13,248 bases of DNA from JAOABV01 sp964473505 (GTDB taxonomy: Bacteria; Hydrothermota; Tepidihabitantia; Tepidihabitantales; CAIPLT01). The stretch covers positions 1 through 13,248 of the forward strand of contig CAYYPG010000059.1 of assembly GCA_964473505.1 (NCBI GenBank), read 5' to 3'. Every line of letters starts with the position of its first letter. Within the stretch, counting starts at the first letter, position 1. This document shows, in pieces, positions 1 to 6,929 of this stretch. The notes beneath the pieces are model-generated. The model was given only the letters and a program-made list of their open reading frames with translations, did not search any database and was not told where the DNA came from. Made by a program: the position numbers and the translations under genes.

Positions 1-198
1 GAAAATTGCGCCTCCCCAAAATCTGCATTCCCAGAAAATCGCGACTCATGAAAATCTGCATCTGCAGAAAATCGCGACTCATGAAAATTTGCATTCCCAG
101 AAAATTTTGCCCTCCCAAAATGTGCATCCTTAGAAAATTGCGCCTCCCCAAAATCTGCATCTCCAGAAAATTGCGAGTTCTGAAAATCTGCACGAGCA
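1..198. repeat. Six in-frame 33 bp tandem repeats encoding pentapeptide repeats
   Basis: Units start at 1, 34, 67, 100, 133 and 166, each opening with gaaaat on the plus strand and carrying aaaat(c/t/g)tgca about 17 bases in. Each 33 bp unit encodes 11 residues on the minus strand (two Phe-centred pentapeptides plus one residue). Units differ at several positions, mostly outside the Phe codons, so the array is old or under protein-level selection. It continues off the left edge. Confidence 0.9.
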
Positions 199-566
199 AA
201 AAGAAAATTAAAAAAATTATGCTCTATGTCCATTTTGGGAAATACAAACCCAATAAACTGCCAATCCTCTCCTTCTTCAATCTTATCTTTGTAGTAAGAA
301 AACAAATCTTCATCTTTTTCCTTAAAAATCCACGCCTCTCCTTTTTTCTTAAACGCATCGGTCTTTTCATTCCCTGCTTTTTCTAAAAGGGCAATAAGAT
401 AATTAGCAAGATGTTTCCAGAAGTCTTTAACATCTTTTTCCTTTACGGATAAATGAAAGATACAAAGTCCTTTTCCATCTTCAACATCAAAAGGACAACG
501 ATAATCTCTATATTCATAGGAATAACTACATTTTTTCTTTTGGTTTGGTGCTCCGTTTGCGGTCAT
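1..566 (-). CDS. Pentapeptide-repeat protein with Cys/His-rich N-terminus (partial, C-terminus off the left edge)
   Basis: Reading the minus strand from ATG 564-566 gives 188 uninterrupted codons to the window edge; no stop is reached, so the gene is truncated by the window. Residues 1-50 hold cysteines and one histidine (C13, C24, LCIFH near 34-38), which could be a small metal-binding or disulfide module. Residues about 39-124 are charged and probably helical. From about residue 125 the protein is pentapeptide repeats of the Pfam Pentapeptide_3 style: ADF-x-E-AQF-S-GD blocks of 11 residues, at least six, with Phe at each central position. Such repeats fold as a right-handed quadrilateral beta-helix; the function of this class is generally unknown. 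The 11-residue block is a 33 bp DNA repeat. The start is supported by a promoter whose -10 box ends 6 bp before the ATG. There is no Shine-Dalgarno. The open plus-strand frame at 6-386 is its shadow. Confidence 0.85.
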   Translation of the reverse strand, partial: MTANGAPNQKKKCSYSYEYRDYRCPFDVEDGKGLCIFHLSVKEKDVKDFWKHLANYLIALLEKAGNEKTDAFKKKGEAWIFKEKDEDLFSYYKDKIEEGEDWQFIGFVFPKMDIEHNFFNFLFARADFQNSQFSGDADFGEAQFSKDAHFGRAKFSGNANFHESRFSADADFHESRFSGNADFGEAQF

Positions 567-572
567 GGCTTA

Positions 573-600
573 ATTATATCTTTAAATATTGTAACGTCAA
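573..600 (-). promoter_or_regulatory. Sigma70-like promoter of the pentapeptide-repeat gene, probably leaderless
   Basis: On the minus strand TTGACG (595-600) is followed after 16 bp by a perfect TATAAT (573-578). Only 6 bp separate the -10 box from the ATG at 566, so the expected transcription start falls on or next to the start codon. That would give an mRNA without a leader, consistent with the lack of a Shine-Dalgarno sequence. Confidence 0.75.
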
Positions 601-834
601 TATCGTTATCTGATTAAATACCACAATATTAAGAAATTAAAGGCATAGGTAGGAGATTGGTCAACCCTGACGATTGCCGAGTCTTATCCTTAAGAAAATC
701 GAAAGAGTGCGTTATCTTATATGTCGTCGCTGGTCGACAAGGATTATATCTTTATTTTATATTGTCGCCTATTATTTGTTTTAAGATATGAGTCAAATTA
801 GCCGAAGTCTAACTTCTACATGCTACAACGCAAG

Positions 835-1180
835 CAATTCTTTTCTAATTGCTTTCCAAAGTGCTAAATTTATCTCTGGATAAAAGAAAAATGACCTTCT
901 GAAGCGCGCCCACAATAATTCTAACTATCATTTTTAAATCAACCTCTCAAAAAGTAAATATTGTCTCAAGATAAAAGCAAATAATCTTCTGAATTGCTGA
1001 GTCAATAAAGCGAACAATTCTTTTCTAACTGCTTTTCCAAAGCTCCAAATATTGTCTTTCAAGAAAAGAAAAATGATCTTCTGAAGCGCAATCTAAATAA
1101 TTTCTAACCATATTTTTTAATTACCCCTTAAAAGCACTAACTATTATCTCTTGAGAAATGTAAACGATTTTCTGAATTAT
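835..1180. repeat. Degenerate ~90 bp tandem array, four units in an A-B-A-B order
   Basis: The word cttctgaa, or a one-base variant, recurs at 896, 986, 1078 and 1168, a spacing of 90, 92 and 90 bases. Each unit opens with a (c/t)aattct-like block, passes through an A-rich segment and ends with the cttctgaa block. Units 1 and 3 share caattcttttctaa and cttctgaagcgc; units 2 and 4 share taattctaac-type starts and ctgaatt. This makes a higher-order period of about 180 bp (835 and 1015 start identical words). No open frame runs through the array on either strand, so it appears non-coding. Confidence 0.7.
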
Positions 1181-1373
1181 GGACACCTTAACTTTAGCCA
1201 CCATTTCTTGATTGATTTTCTCAACTCTTCTCAAATTAATTCTACCAATTGCCCAAAAATTGATACTTATATTTCTGCTCAAACTAACCCTCAAACCAAC
1301 TTCAAAATTTCCCCTGAACTTACTTTCCAAAACGGCTTTCTTACCTATTTTTTAAACAACCCAAAGGACCGGT

Positions 1374-1395
1374 GGGGGAACTATACCCCCTTTTT
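1374..1395 (+). terminator. Rho-independent terminator-like hairpin without an obvious upstream gene
   Basis: Five G (1374-1378), a 7-base loop (AACTATA) and five C (1386-1390) form an all-GC stem followed directly by TTTTT (1391-1395). The T run is only on the plus-strand side, so it would stop rightward transcription. The only plus-strand open frame spanning it (1151-1420) does not look coding, so the transcript it would end is unknown. Confidence 0.5.
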
Positions 1396-1493
1396 AGAAC
1401 AAAATGCAATATCTCTATAAAAACCAATAACTTATCTAAAAATTCGCCTTATCTAAAATTCTAATTATAACTAGTAATTTTTATAAGAACTCT

Positions 1494-1565
1494 GACAAAG
1501 TCGATATTGGTTCAAAAGGTATGAAATGCAGGAGCATAATTGTTAATTTTTTCTTCTGAAGTTGG
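1494..1565. repeat. Single copy of a dispersed ~115 bp repeat family
   Basis: Starts taagaactctgacaaagtc and contains the core atgaaatgcaggagcat. By eye about 60 of 72 positions match the copy at about 7604-7675. Three copies occur in tandem at 7375-7715. Similarity fades after about 1565, so this copy is truncated or decayed at its right end. Confidence 0.7.
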
Positions 1566-1944
1566 GTATCTCTTTGGCTTTTTCTTTCATAAGTGTGTTT
1601 TTCTTTTTAAATATTTTTAAATATTAAACAAGGAAGTTCTCTCTTTTTCTTTAACATATCAATGCTTATTTTGCCTAAAATATCAGACATTACAAACTGA
1701 GTCCAGTACTTAAAAACAATTGGCTTGAGATACATAAAGAGTAACACTGATTAATGAATAGTTTATAGCCTCAACAATAAGGTCAAGAATCCGTGCCACG
1801 GCAAAAAACACCTGTTGGATTATTAAAAAAAGGCCATTACAAAAGGATTTAACCTACGGCTAATATTACAATAATAATCACATCAACGAGATATAAATTC
1901 TAAAGATTATGTCGCGTTATCAATCATAACTCTGTAGTTTGTGG

Positions 1945-1972
1945 TTGACAATGCATTACTTCAACTTATAAT
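1945..1972 (+). promoter_or_regulatory. Consensus sigma70 promoter of selA
   Basis: A perfect TTGACA (1945-1950), a 16 bp spacer and a perfect TATAAT (1967-1972). The predicted start is near 1979, giving a leader of about 18 nt to the selA ATG. AGGA at 1979-1982 lies 14 bases from the ATG, too far to be a good Shine-Dalgarno. The promoter is close to ideal, implying constitutive, fairly strong transcription. Confidence 0.8.
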
Positions 1973-1996
1973 TATCTTAGGACTACGCAGAAAAAT

Positions 1997-3391
1997 ATGA
2001 CGAATCTCAATAATAAAGAAATATTGAAAAGCATTCCTTCGGTGGATAAGATTCTGAACTGGCAAGAAGTTAAAACTTTTGAGCAAAAAGTCAAAAGTTC
2101 CTATTTAACCGAGATTGTCCGCGCTAAAACTGATGAATTTCGCCAAAAACTACTTGCCGGCGAAATCCTTACTATTGATGCTTTGAAAAGGATGATAGTT
2201 GATGAATTAAAGTTTCTTACTGACCGCTATTTTACTTATGCGATTAATGCTTTAGGTATTATTTTGCACACCGGACTCGGCCGAGCACCTTTTGTCCCAG
2301 AAGTTAATGCGACTCTTCAAGATGTCAGCCGTGCTTATTCTCGCCTTCAAATTGATGATGAGGGTAAACGCGATGACCGGTATAGAAAGATTAGTAAACT
2401 TTTGCAGATTTTAACTGGTTGTGAGGCTGGGATTATTGTTAATAACAATGCTGGCGCAACCCTTTTAGTCTTATCCGCAATTGCCCGAGGCAAAGAAGTC
2501 ATTGTCTCGCGTGGCCAGTTAATTGAAATTGGCGGGTCATTTCGCATGCCCGAAATTATGGCACAGTCCGGTTGTATTATGCGCGAAGTAGGCACAACTA
2601 ATCGCACGCATCTTAAAGATTACGAACAAGCCATTAATGAAAATACCGCAGCAATTTTAAGAGTCCACCAATCTAATTACCGAATTTTAGGTTTTACCCA
2701 AGAAGCTCCTTTAGCCGAACTTGTAGTTTTAGGCAAAAAGTATCAGATTCCTGTAATTGACGATTTGGGCAGTGGTGCTTTAATCGATTTTTCTAAATAC
2801 GGTTTACCCCAAGAACCACTGGCACAAGAAAGTATTAGCATCGGTGCTGATATTGTCTGCTTTAGCGGTGATAAGTTAATTGGCGGTCCCCAATGTGGTA
2901 TCATTATTGGTAAAAAATCCTATCTGGAAAAGATAAAGAAACACCCTTTGACCCGGGCGCTTCGTTGTGATAAATTAACCAATGCGGTTTTAGAGGTAAC
3001 CTTACAAAAGTTTTTACAACCCGAAGAGAAATTAATCAAAGAACATACAGTAATATCGCTTATGTTAAAACCCTTAAAAGAAATTAAAGCCCAAGCGAAT
3101 CAAGTTGCCCGTAAATTAAAAAAAGAATATGGTACGCAATTAGACATAAAAGTAATACCCGCGCATAGTGAAATCGGCGGTGGGTCATTAAGCACTGAAC
3201 AATTGCCCACTTATGTTCTGGCAATTAAACCTCACCACATCTCTGCCCAAGATTTGGCCAAAAGACTACGACAGAATCAACCACCAATATTTGGCCGAGT
3301 CCACGAAGATTCCTTGCTTTTAGATTTTCGAACAATCTTCAGAAATGAACACAGAATAATATTACAGGCATTTAAAGATATCTTGATATAA
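1997..3391 (+). CDS. selA: L-seryl-tRNA(Sec) selenium transferase (selenocysteine synthase)
   Basis: A PLP enzyme of fold type I that converts Ser-tRNA(Sec) to Sec-tRNA(Sec) using selenophosphate made by SelD; bacterial SelA acts as a cytoplasmic homodecamer. The 464-residue length is normal for the family. Visible landmarks: the N-terminal IPSVDKIL motif (13-20); NALGIILHTGLGRAP (84-98); EAGIIVNNNAGA (143-154); the core DDLGSGA (255-261); FSGDKLIGGPQCG (289-301), with Lys293 as the predicted Schiff-base lysine; SEIGGGSLSTEQLPT (391-405); and GRVHEDSLLLDFRTI (433-447) near the C-terminus. The ATG start gives the conserved N-terminus and follows a consensus promoter. The stop is TAA. selB follows about 480 bp downstream on the same strand with its own possible promoter, so the two are probably not a tight operon. 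The last ~40 bp are duplicated just after the stop. Confidence 0.97.
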   Translation: MTNLNNKEILKSIPSVDKILNWQEVKTFEQKVKSSYLTEIVRAKTDEFRQKLLAGEILTIDALKRMIVDELKFLTDRYFTYAINALGIILHTGLGRAPFVPEVNATLQDVSRAYSRLQIDDEGKRDDRYRKISKLLQILTGCEAGIIVNNNAGATLLVLSAIARGKEVIVSRGQLIEIGGSFRMPEIMAQSGCIMREVGTTNRTHLKDYEQAINENTAAILRVHQSNYRILGFTQEAPLAELVVLGKKYQIPVIDDLGSGALIDFSKYGLPQEPLAQESISIGADIVCFSGDKLIGGPQCGIIIGKKSYLEKIKKHPLTRALRCDKLTNAVLEVTLQKFLQPEEKLIKEHTVISLMLKPLKEIKAQANQVARKLKKEYGTQLDIKVIPAHSEIGGGSLSTEQLPTYVLAIKPHHISAQDLAKRLRQNQPPIFGRVHEDSLLLDFRTIFRNEHRIILQAFKDILI

Positions 3392-3447
3392 TGAATGTGA
3401 GCACAAATAGAATAATATTGCAGACTTATAAAGATATCTTAAAGTAA
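3391..3447 (+). pseudogene. Decayed tandem duplication of the selA 3' end
   Basis: Right after the selA stop an ATG overlapping it by one base opens an 18-codon frame that ends in RIILQTYKDILK. SelA itself ends RIILQAFKDILI. The DNA matches over about 40 bases (agaataatatt, aaagatatctt), with an offset of 56 bp between the copies. This is best read as a short tandem duplication of the selA tail that has drifted, not as a working gene, although translational coupling through the ATAATG overlap is possible. Confidence 0.75.
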
Positions 3448-3868
3448 TAATACCAATAAGAAAATCAAAAATATATGATGACAAACAAACCTAAAATATC
3501 GGCTTCATATCTCAATAGGATACTATTTGATAAGTTCGCAATTATTTCATCCAGTACAGATAAGATAAAATATAAGTTACTCTCATTTTAATGCTTCTTA
3601 TTACGAAGAACATTCCGAATATTATGTTGAAAGTTAAGAAACTACTCTTAAAGGAAACTATTAAGCATCAAAACAATTATGACCCTGGATGTTTTTGTGC
3701 GTTAAATAAAGAAGTATCCTATAATTTTTACAGTTTATCTAAATTAACACGAAGAAATAATCAAGATATTAAAAAAATTAATCTGAGCAAGTAGTTAAAA
3801 ACCACAAATTATGGAAATATTCAATCATAGGTATAATTTAATATAATATGATTGAGATTTAGAATATA
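3448..3868. other. Intergenic region between selA and selB
   Basis: Very AT-rich. A 67-codon open frame at 3591-3794 has no ribosome binding site, no recognisable family and a Lys/Asn/Ile-rich composition expected of chance AT-rich reading, so I do not call it a gene. No terminator hairpin is evident after selA. Several TATAAT words occur close to selB (3832, 3842, 3865). Confidence 0.5.
3820..3847 (+). promoter_or_regulatory. Possible selB promoter
   Basis: TATAAT at 3842-3847 has a weak -35 candidate, TTCAAT (3820-3825), 16 bp upstream. It would give a leader of about 15 nt to the selB ATG. An alternative TATAAT at 3832-3837 has no good -35. No Shine-Dalgarno is seen before selB. Confidence 0.4.
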
Positions 3869-5935
3869 ATGTCTAAAACCATCGGACATCATATTGTCAT
3901 CGGCACTGCAGGTCATATAGACCACGGCAAAAGTGCTTTAGTCAAAGCCTTAACCGGCGTTGACCCTGACCGATTAAAAGAAGAAAAAGAACGGGGAATG
4001 ACAACAGATTTGGGATTTGTCTTTTATGGTGACCTGGCAACGATTATTGATGTTCCCGGCCATGAGAAATTTATCCGACATATGGTAGCAGGTGCCTCAA
4101 CCATTGACTTAGTGCTTTTTGTCGTTGCGGCCAATGATGGCATAATGCCCCAGACGCTTGAGCATCTGGAAATATTAAAACTTTTAGCCATTAAAAAAGG
4201 TATTGTCGTAATCACGAAAAAAGATTTGGTTACATCCGAACAATTGGAGATTGTTCAGAATGATGTTAAAAATTTACTTAAAGGAACTTTTCTAGAAAAT
4301 GCGCCAACGGTTGCGGTCTCTAACACCACGATGGACGGAATCAATGAATTAAAGTTATTACTGGACAAGTTGATTGCTGAGACTGAAGCCAAATTTGACC
4401 GTGGAGTTTTTCGTATGCCTATTGACCGCTGTTTTAGTATAAAAGGTTTCGGCACGGTTGTCGCGGGCACAGTCCTTTCAGGAAAAATCAAAGTTGGTGA
4501 TGAAGTAGAAGTTTTGCCCCAAAAGAAGAAAGTTAAAATTCGAAGAATTGAAGTTCACAATAAGCCCACAAATGAAGTCGGCACTGGATTTCGTGCCGCA
4601 TTTAATTTAGTCGGCATTGAAAAAGATGAAATTGAACGTGGTAATGTTTTAGCCCAAATCGGTTTTTTTGAGCCCTCGCTTTTTATCAACGCCTCACTCT
4701 ACCTTTTACCGAGCCTGAAAAAACCGCTAACAGAACCAGTTTTCGCTTCGGATAAAGACCGATATCCGTATCGGATAAAAAATTTTGACCGGCTAAGAAT
4801 CCATTTAGGCACCAAAGAAGTCTTAGGTCGGATCGTTATTTTAGAAAAAAAAGAACCTCCAGATAAAACTCCTCAACCAACAAATGACCAATCACCGATA
4901 TCCAAGATTCCGACTAAAATAACTTCTCCCGAAACTTCTAAAAAGATAATCTTCCCGGGAGAAAAGGCTTTAGTACAATTCCGTTTGGAAGAACCCGTAG
5001 TGGCATGCATCAATGACCGATATGTAATACGGACTTATTCACCACAAATGACTATTGGCGGTGGAATTGTTCTTGAACCTAACGCAACTAAAGTAAAAGG
5101 ATATGACGAAGAACTATTAGCCCATTTAGCCCGGACTGAAATTGCTGAACCAATTGTTTTAATTGAAGAAGATTTATTAAATAATTTTGAATTACCCAAA
5201 AAACCAACCGAAATTGCTCAGGATATAAACCTGCCGGTAAACGAAGTTAAAGAATTATTAAAACAATTAGTCGAACAGAAAACGGTCTTATGTTTAGACG
5301 AAAAACGAGAACTATATTATCATCAACAGAATGTAAAAAAATTACAAGAAAAGATTATTAGCCGACTAAAAGATTATCACCAACAAAACCCAGCTAGTAT
5401 TGGCATAAACTCATTGGAATTATTAAAGCAGCTAAATGTGGGTTTAGATAAAGTTCTTTTTGATTGGTGCCTGGGACAATTACAAAACCAAGGCATCGTA
5501 CAAATCTCCGCCGAAAAGAAAATCCGACTTGCTGAATTCCAAGTAACCATTGAACAAAATATTGCTGAGTATGTGGCCAAAATTGAAAAATTACTCTTAG
5601 ACCAAGGTCTCCAACCGCTCGATTTCCGGGAAATAAAAAATAAAATTGTCGGCAAAGAATCGAAGATAAAACAAGCCTATCAATATCTTCTTGAACAAAA
5701 GATTATAATTAACATTGGCGAAGGTTTAGTCTTACATCAAAAATATGTTAGTGAGGCACAAGAAAAACTAATTGATTTTTTAAAGAAAAATGGTTCTATT
5801 CGCGTATCCCAATTCCGAGATTTACTCAATGCCAGTCGCCGAACTGTTTTACCGCTCTTAATTTATTTTGACAACCAGGGTATTACGGTTCGACGCGAAG
5901 ACATCAGGGTTCTAAGCAATAAAATCAAAAATTAA
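3869..5935 (+). CDS. selB: Selenocysteine-specific translation elongation factor SelB
   Basis: A GTPase that brings Sec-tRNA(Sec) to the ribosome at UGA codons followed by a SECIS hairpin. The N-terminal G domain is complete: P-loop GHIDHGKS (15-22), switch I around RGMTTDLGF (42-50), DVPGHEKF (61-68) and TKKD (116-119, as in many SelB, in place of NKxD). Beta-barrel domains II and III follow (about 180-410; FGTVVAGTVLSG at 194-205). The C-terminal ~250 residues are winged-helix repeats that bind the SECIS RNA, with the last one, SIRVSQFRDLLNASRRTVLP, at about 643-662. At 688 residues it is longer than E. coli SelB (about 614). Part of the excess is a Pro/Lys/Thr-rich insertion at about 329-358 inside domain III, just before FPGEKALVQFRLEEPV. 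ATG start; TAA stop. tRNA-Sec lies downstream on the opposite strand. Confidence 0.97.
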   Translation: MSKTIGHHIVIGTAGHIDHGKSALVKALTGVDPDRLKEEKERGMTTDLGFVFYGDLATIIDVPGHEKFIRHMVAGASTIDLVLFVVAANDGIMPQTLEHLEILKLLAIKKGIVVITKKDLVTSEQLEIVQNDVKNLLKGTFLENAPTVAVSNTTMDGINELKLLLDKLIAETEAKFDRGVFRMPIDRCFSIKGFGTVVAGTVLSGKIKVGDEVEVLPQKKKVKIRRIEVHNKPTNEVGTGFRAAFNLVGIEKDEIERGNVLAQIGFFEPSLFINASLYLLPSLKKPLTEPVFASDKDRYPYRIKNFDRLRIHLGTKEVLGRIVILEKKEPPDKTPQPTNDQSPISKIPTKITSPETSKKIIFPGEKALVQFRLEEPVVACINDRYVIRTYSPQMTIGGGIVLEPNATKVKGYDEELLAHLARTEIAEPIVLIEEDLLNNFELPKKPTEIAQDINLPVNEVKELLKQLVEQKTVLCLDEKRELYYHQQNVKKLQEKIISRLKDYHQQNPASIGINSLELLKQLNVGLDKVLFDWCLGQLQNQGIVQISAEKKIRLAEFQVTIEQNIAEYVAKIEKLLLDQGLQPLDFREIKNKIVGKESKIKQAYQYLLEQKIIINIGEGLVLHQKYVSEAQEKLIDFLKKNGSIRVSQFRDLLNASRRTVLPLLIYFDNQGITVRREDIRVLSNKIKN

Positions 5936-6475
5936 AACCAAGAAAATATTTCAAAGTCTGACAAATTAAAATCATAAACTAAAAAATTACTGCGGGACAC
6001 GAAGAAATTTTCAAGAACAAAATCAAGCAATAAGATAAGATTAAGCCCAATAAATAATATCTGTTTTTTCTCTATGGGATTTTTTTATACGAAAATATCA
6101 TCCACTCCAAACATAAAATCAAAGCAACAAAACACCTGAATTGAATTAAAACCTTAAACCAATTAAAGCAATTATCTGCGATTATTTTTTGTTGTCGACT
6201 GGCGGCTTTCTCTCTTTATACCTATGTTTTATATTTTACTCTTTCTCTCAACTCGCAATAGGTCGGTTAAACATGCTTCTAGTAACTTTTTCGTTTTACT
6301 CCTCTGTTTTATATTTTACCCGATTATACTTTAAGCGAGTGTTATATTCCTTATTGAATTGAGGAAAATTTTTGATGAAAGAAAGATCTTTTAGATTCTG
6401 TACACCAACTTGCTTTTTCCGGTTTTTTATTCATATTACTCATAGTGCTATGATTTTTGATGTGGAAAATTACAG
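5936..6475. other. Intergenic region between selB and the 3' end of tRNA-Sec
   Basis: No gene is seen in any frame. A 15 bp direct repeat, tgttttatattttac, occurs at 6225-6239 and 6305-6319, 80 bp apart, with pyrimidine-rich flanks. No clear terminator for selB or for the tRNA is visible. CATAGCACTATG just beyond the tRNA 3' end (6441-6452) is a short near-palindrome without a T run. Confidence 0.5.
6225..6319. repeat. 15 bp direct repeat spaced 80 bp
   Basis: tgttttatattttac occurs exactly at 6225-6239 and again at 6305-6319, in similar context (ctatg.../ctctg...). AT-rich words recur by chance, so its meaning is uncertain. Confidence 0.5.
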
Positions 6476-6569
6476 TGGCGGAGGCGTGTAGGAATCGAAC
6501 CTACCGTTCTTCTTTCGAAGAACACCTGGATTTGAAGTCCAGCAGGCACACCAGCACCCATCCGCCTCC
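6476..6569 (-). tRNA. selC: tRNA-Sec, anticodon UCA
   Basis: 94 nt including an encoded CCA. On the minus strand the 5' acceptor is GGAGGCGG, then a 2 nt linker, a six-pair D stem (GGGTGC/GTGCCT with G-T wobbles) closing a 4-base loop TGGT, one linker G, and the anticodon stem CTGGA/TCCAG around CTTCAAA with anticodon TCA at plus-strand 6533-6535. The variable arm is long: seven pairs GTTCTTC/GAAGAAC with a GAAA loop. The T arm is GTAGG-TTCGATT-CCTAC, and the 3' end is CGCCTCC-G-CCA. The arrangement matches E. coli tRNA-Sec segment by segment. It is charged with Ser, converted by SelA and delivered by SelB. One oddity: the eighth acceptor pair, expected in bacterial tRNA-Sec, would be G opposite A, leaving seven Watson-Crick pairs. 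A strong promoter lies just upstream. Confidence 0.97.
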
Positions 6570-6583
6570 TCATTGTTATTACT

Positions 6584-6612
6584 GTTATAATCGAAAACTC
6601 GGAAAAAGTCAA
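6584..6612 (-). promoter_or_regulatory. Promoter of tRNA-Sec
   Basis: On the minus strand TTGACT (6607-6612), 17 bp spacer, TATAAC (6584-6589). The expected start near 6577 leaves a leader of about 8 nt before the mature 5' end, to be removed by RNase P. The tRNA is therefore transcribed alone and away from arcC. Confidence 0.7.
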
Positions 6613-6929
6613 CAGTTGATTGGAATATGTCCAACCCATAGTATACAATTTATGAAATTTAATCATAATGGTTATATGAAAACAGGTTTTCCAATTAGCA
6701 AAAGTTGATTATAAGAACATGGGACATTTTGTAAAATATCTCCTTAATCATATTAACGAGTATAAAAACCAGTTCTAATCATGATAAACAATTCACTGAA
6801 AGATACTAAACCTGACCACAAGACACCTCTTGAGGCTCTTAAAAAGTAGTTGCCAACGATAAACGATGAAATCTGCTTTGTGATACTGATAAATTAAATG
6901 TTAAATAAACTTACGGTAAAATTAAGTCC

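Larger units (their letters stand above)
601..1944. other. Gene-poor intergenic stretch with repeats and possible gene remnants
   Basis: No convincing complete gene is seen between the pentapeptide-repeat promoter and the selA promoter. The region holds a ~90 bp tandem array (835-1180), a terminator-like hairpin (1374-1395), a 17 bp direct repeat of cttatctaaaa near 1431-1462 and one copy of a dispersed repeat (about 1494-1565), described separately. A slightly GC-richer patch at about 650-750 has a 41-codon open minus-strand stretch without a start codon. Two adjacent open minus-strand stretches of about 47 codons each, in different frames and overlapping between about 1620 and 1850, look like a frameshifted remnant, but I do not recognise the protein. 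CCGTGCCACGG at 1791-1801 is a short perfect palindrome of unknown meaning. Confidence 0.5.

Noticed and set aside
1..198. 33 bp repeats as a CRISPR array
   Set aside because: The units are contiguous with no unique spacers and encode pentapeptide repeats in frame.
6..386. Plus-strand 126-codon frame with a Lys/Ile/Cys 11-residue repeat
   Set aside because: It is the antisense shadow of the 33 bp pentapeptide repeats. The minus strand gives a family-typical protein with a promoter, and the plus frame has neither.
1121..1420. Overlapping open frames on both strands (1121-1330 minus, 1151-1420 plus)
   Set aside because: No family features and no ribosome binding site. The plus frame runs through a terminator-like hairpin, and both overlap the end of the tandem array.
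3591..3794. 67-codon hypothetical protein between selA and selB
   Set aside because: No Shine-Dalgarno, no clear promoter, and a composition typical of chance AT-rich reading. A CFC motif alone is not enough to call it.
6448..6708. Open frames on both strands across the tRNA gene
   Set aside because: They arise from the tRNA-Sec sequence, which explains the DNA completely.
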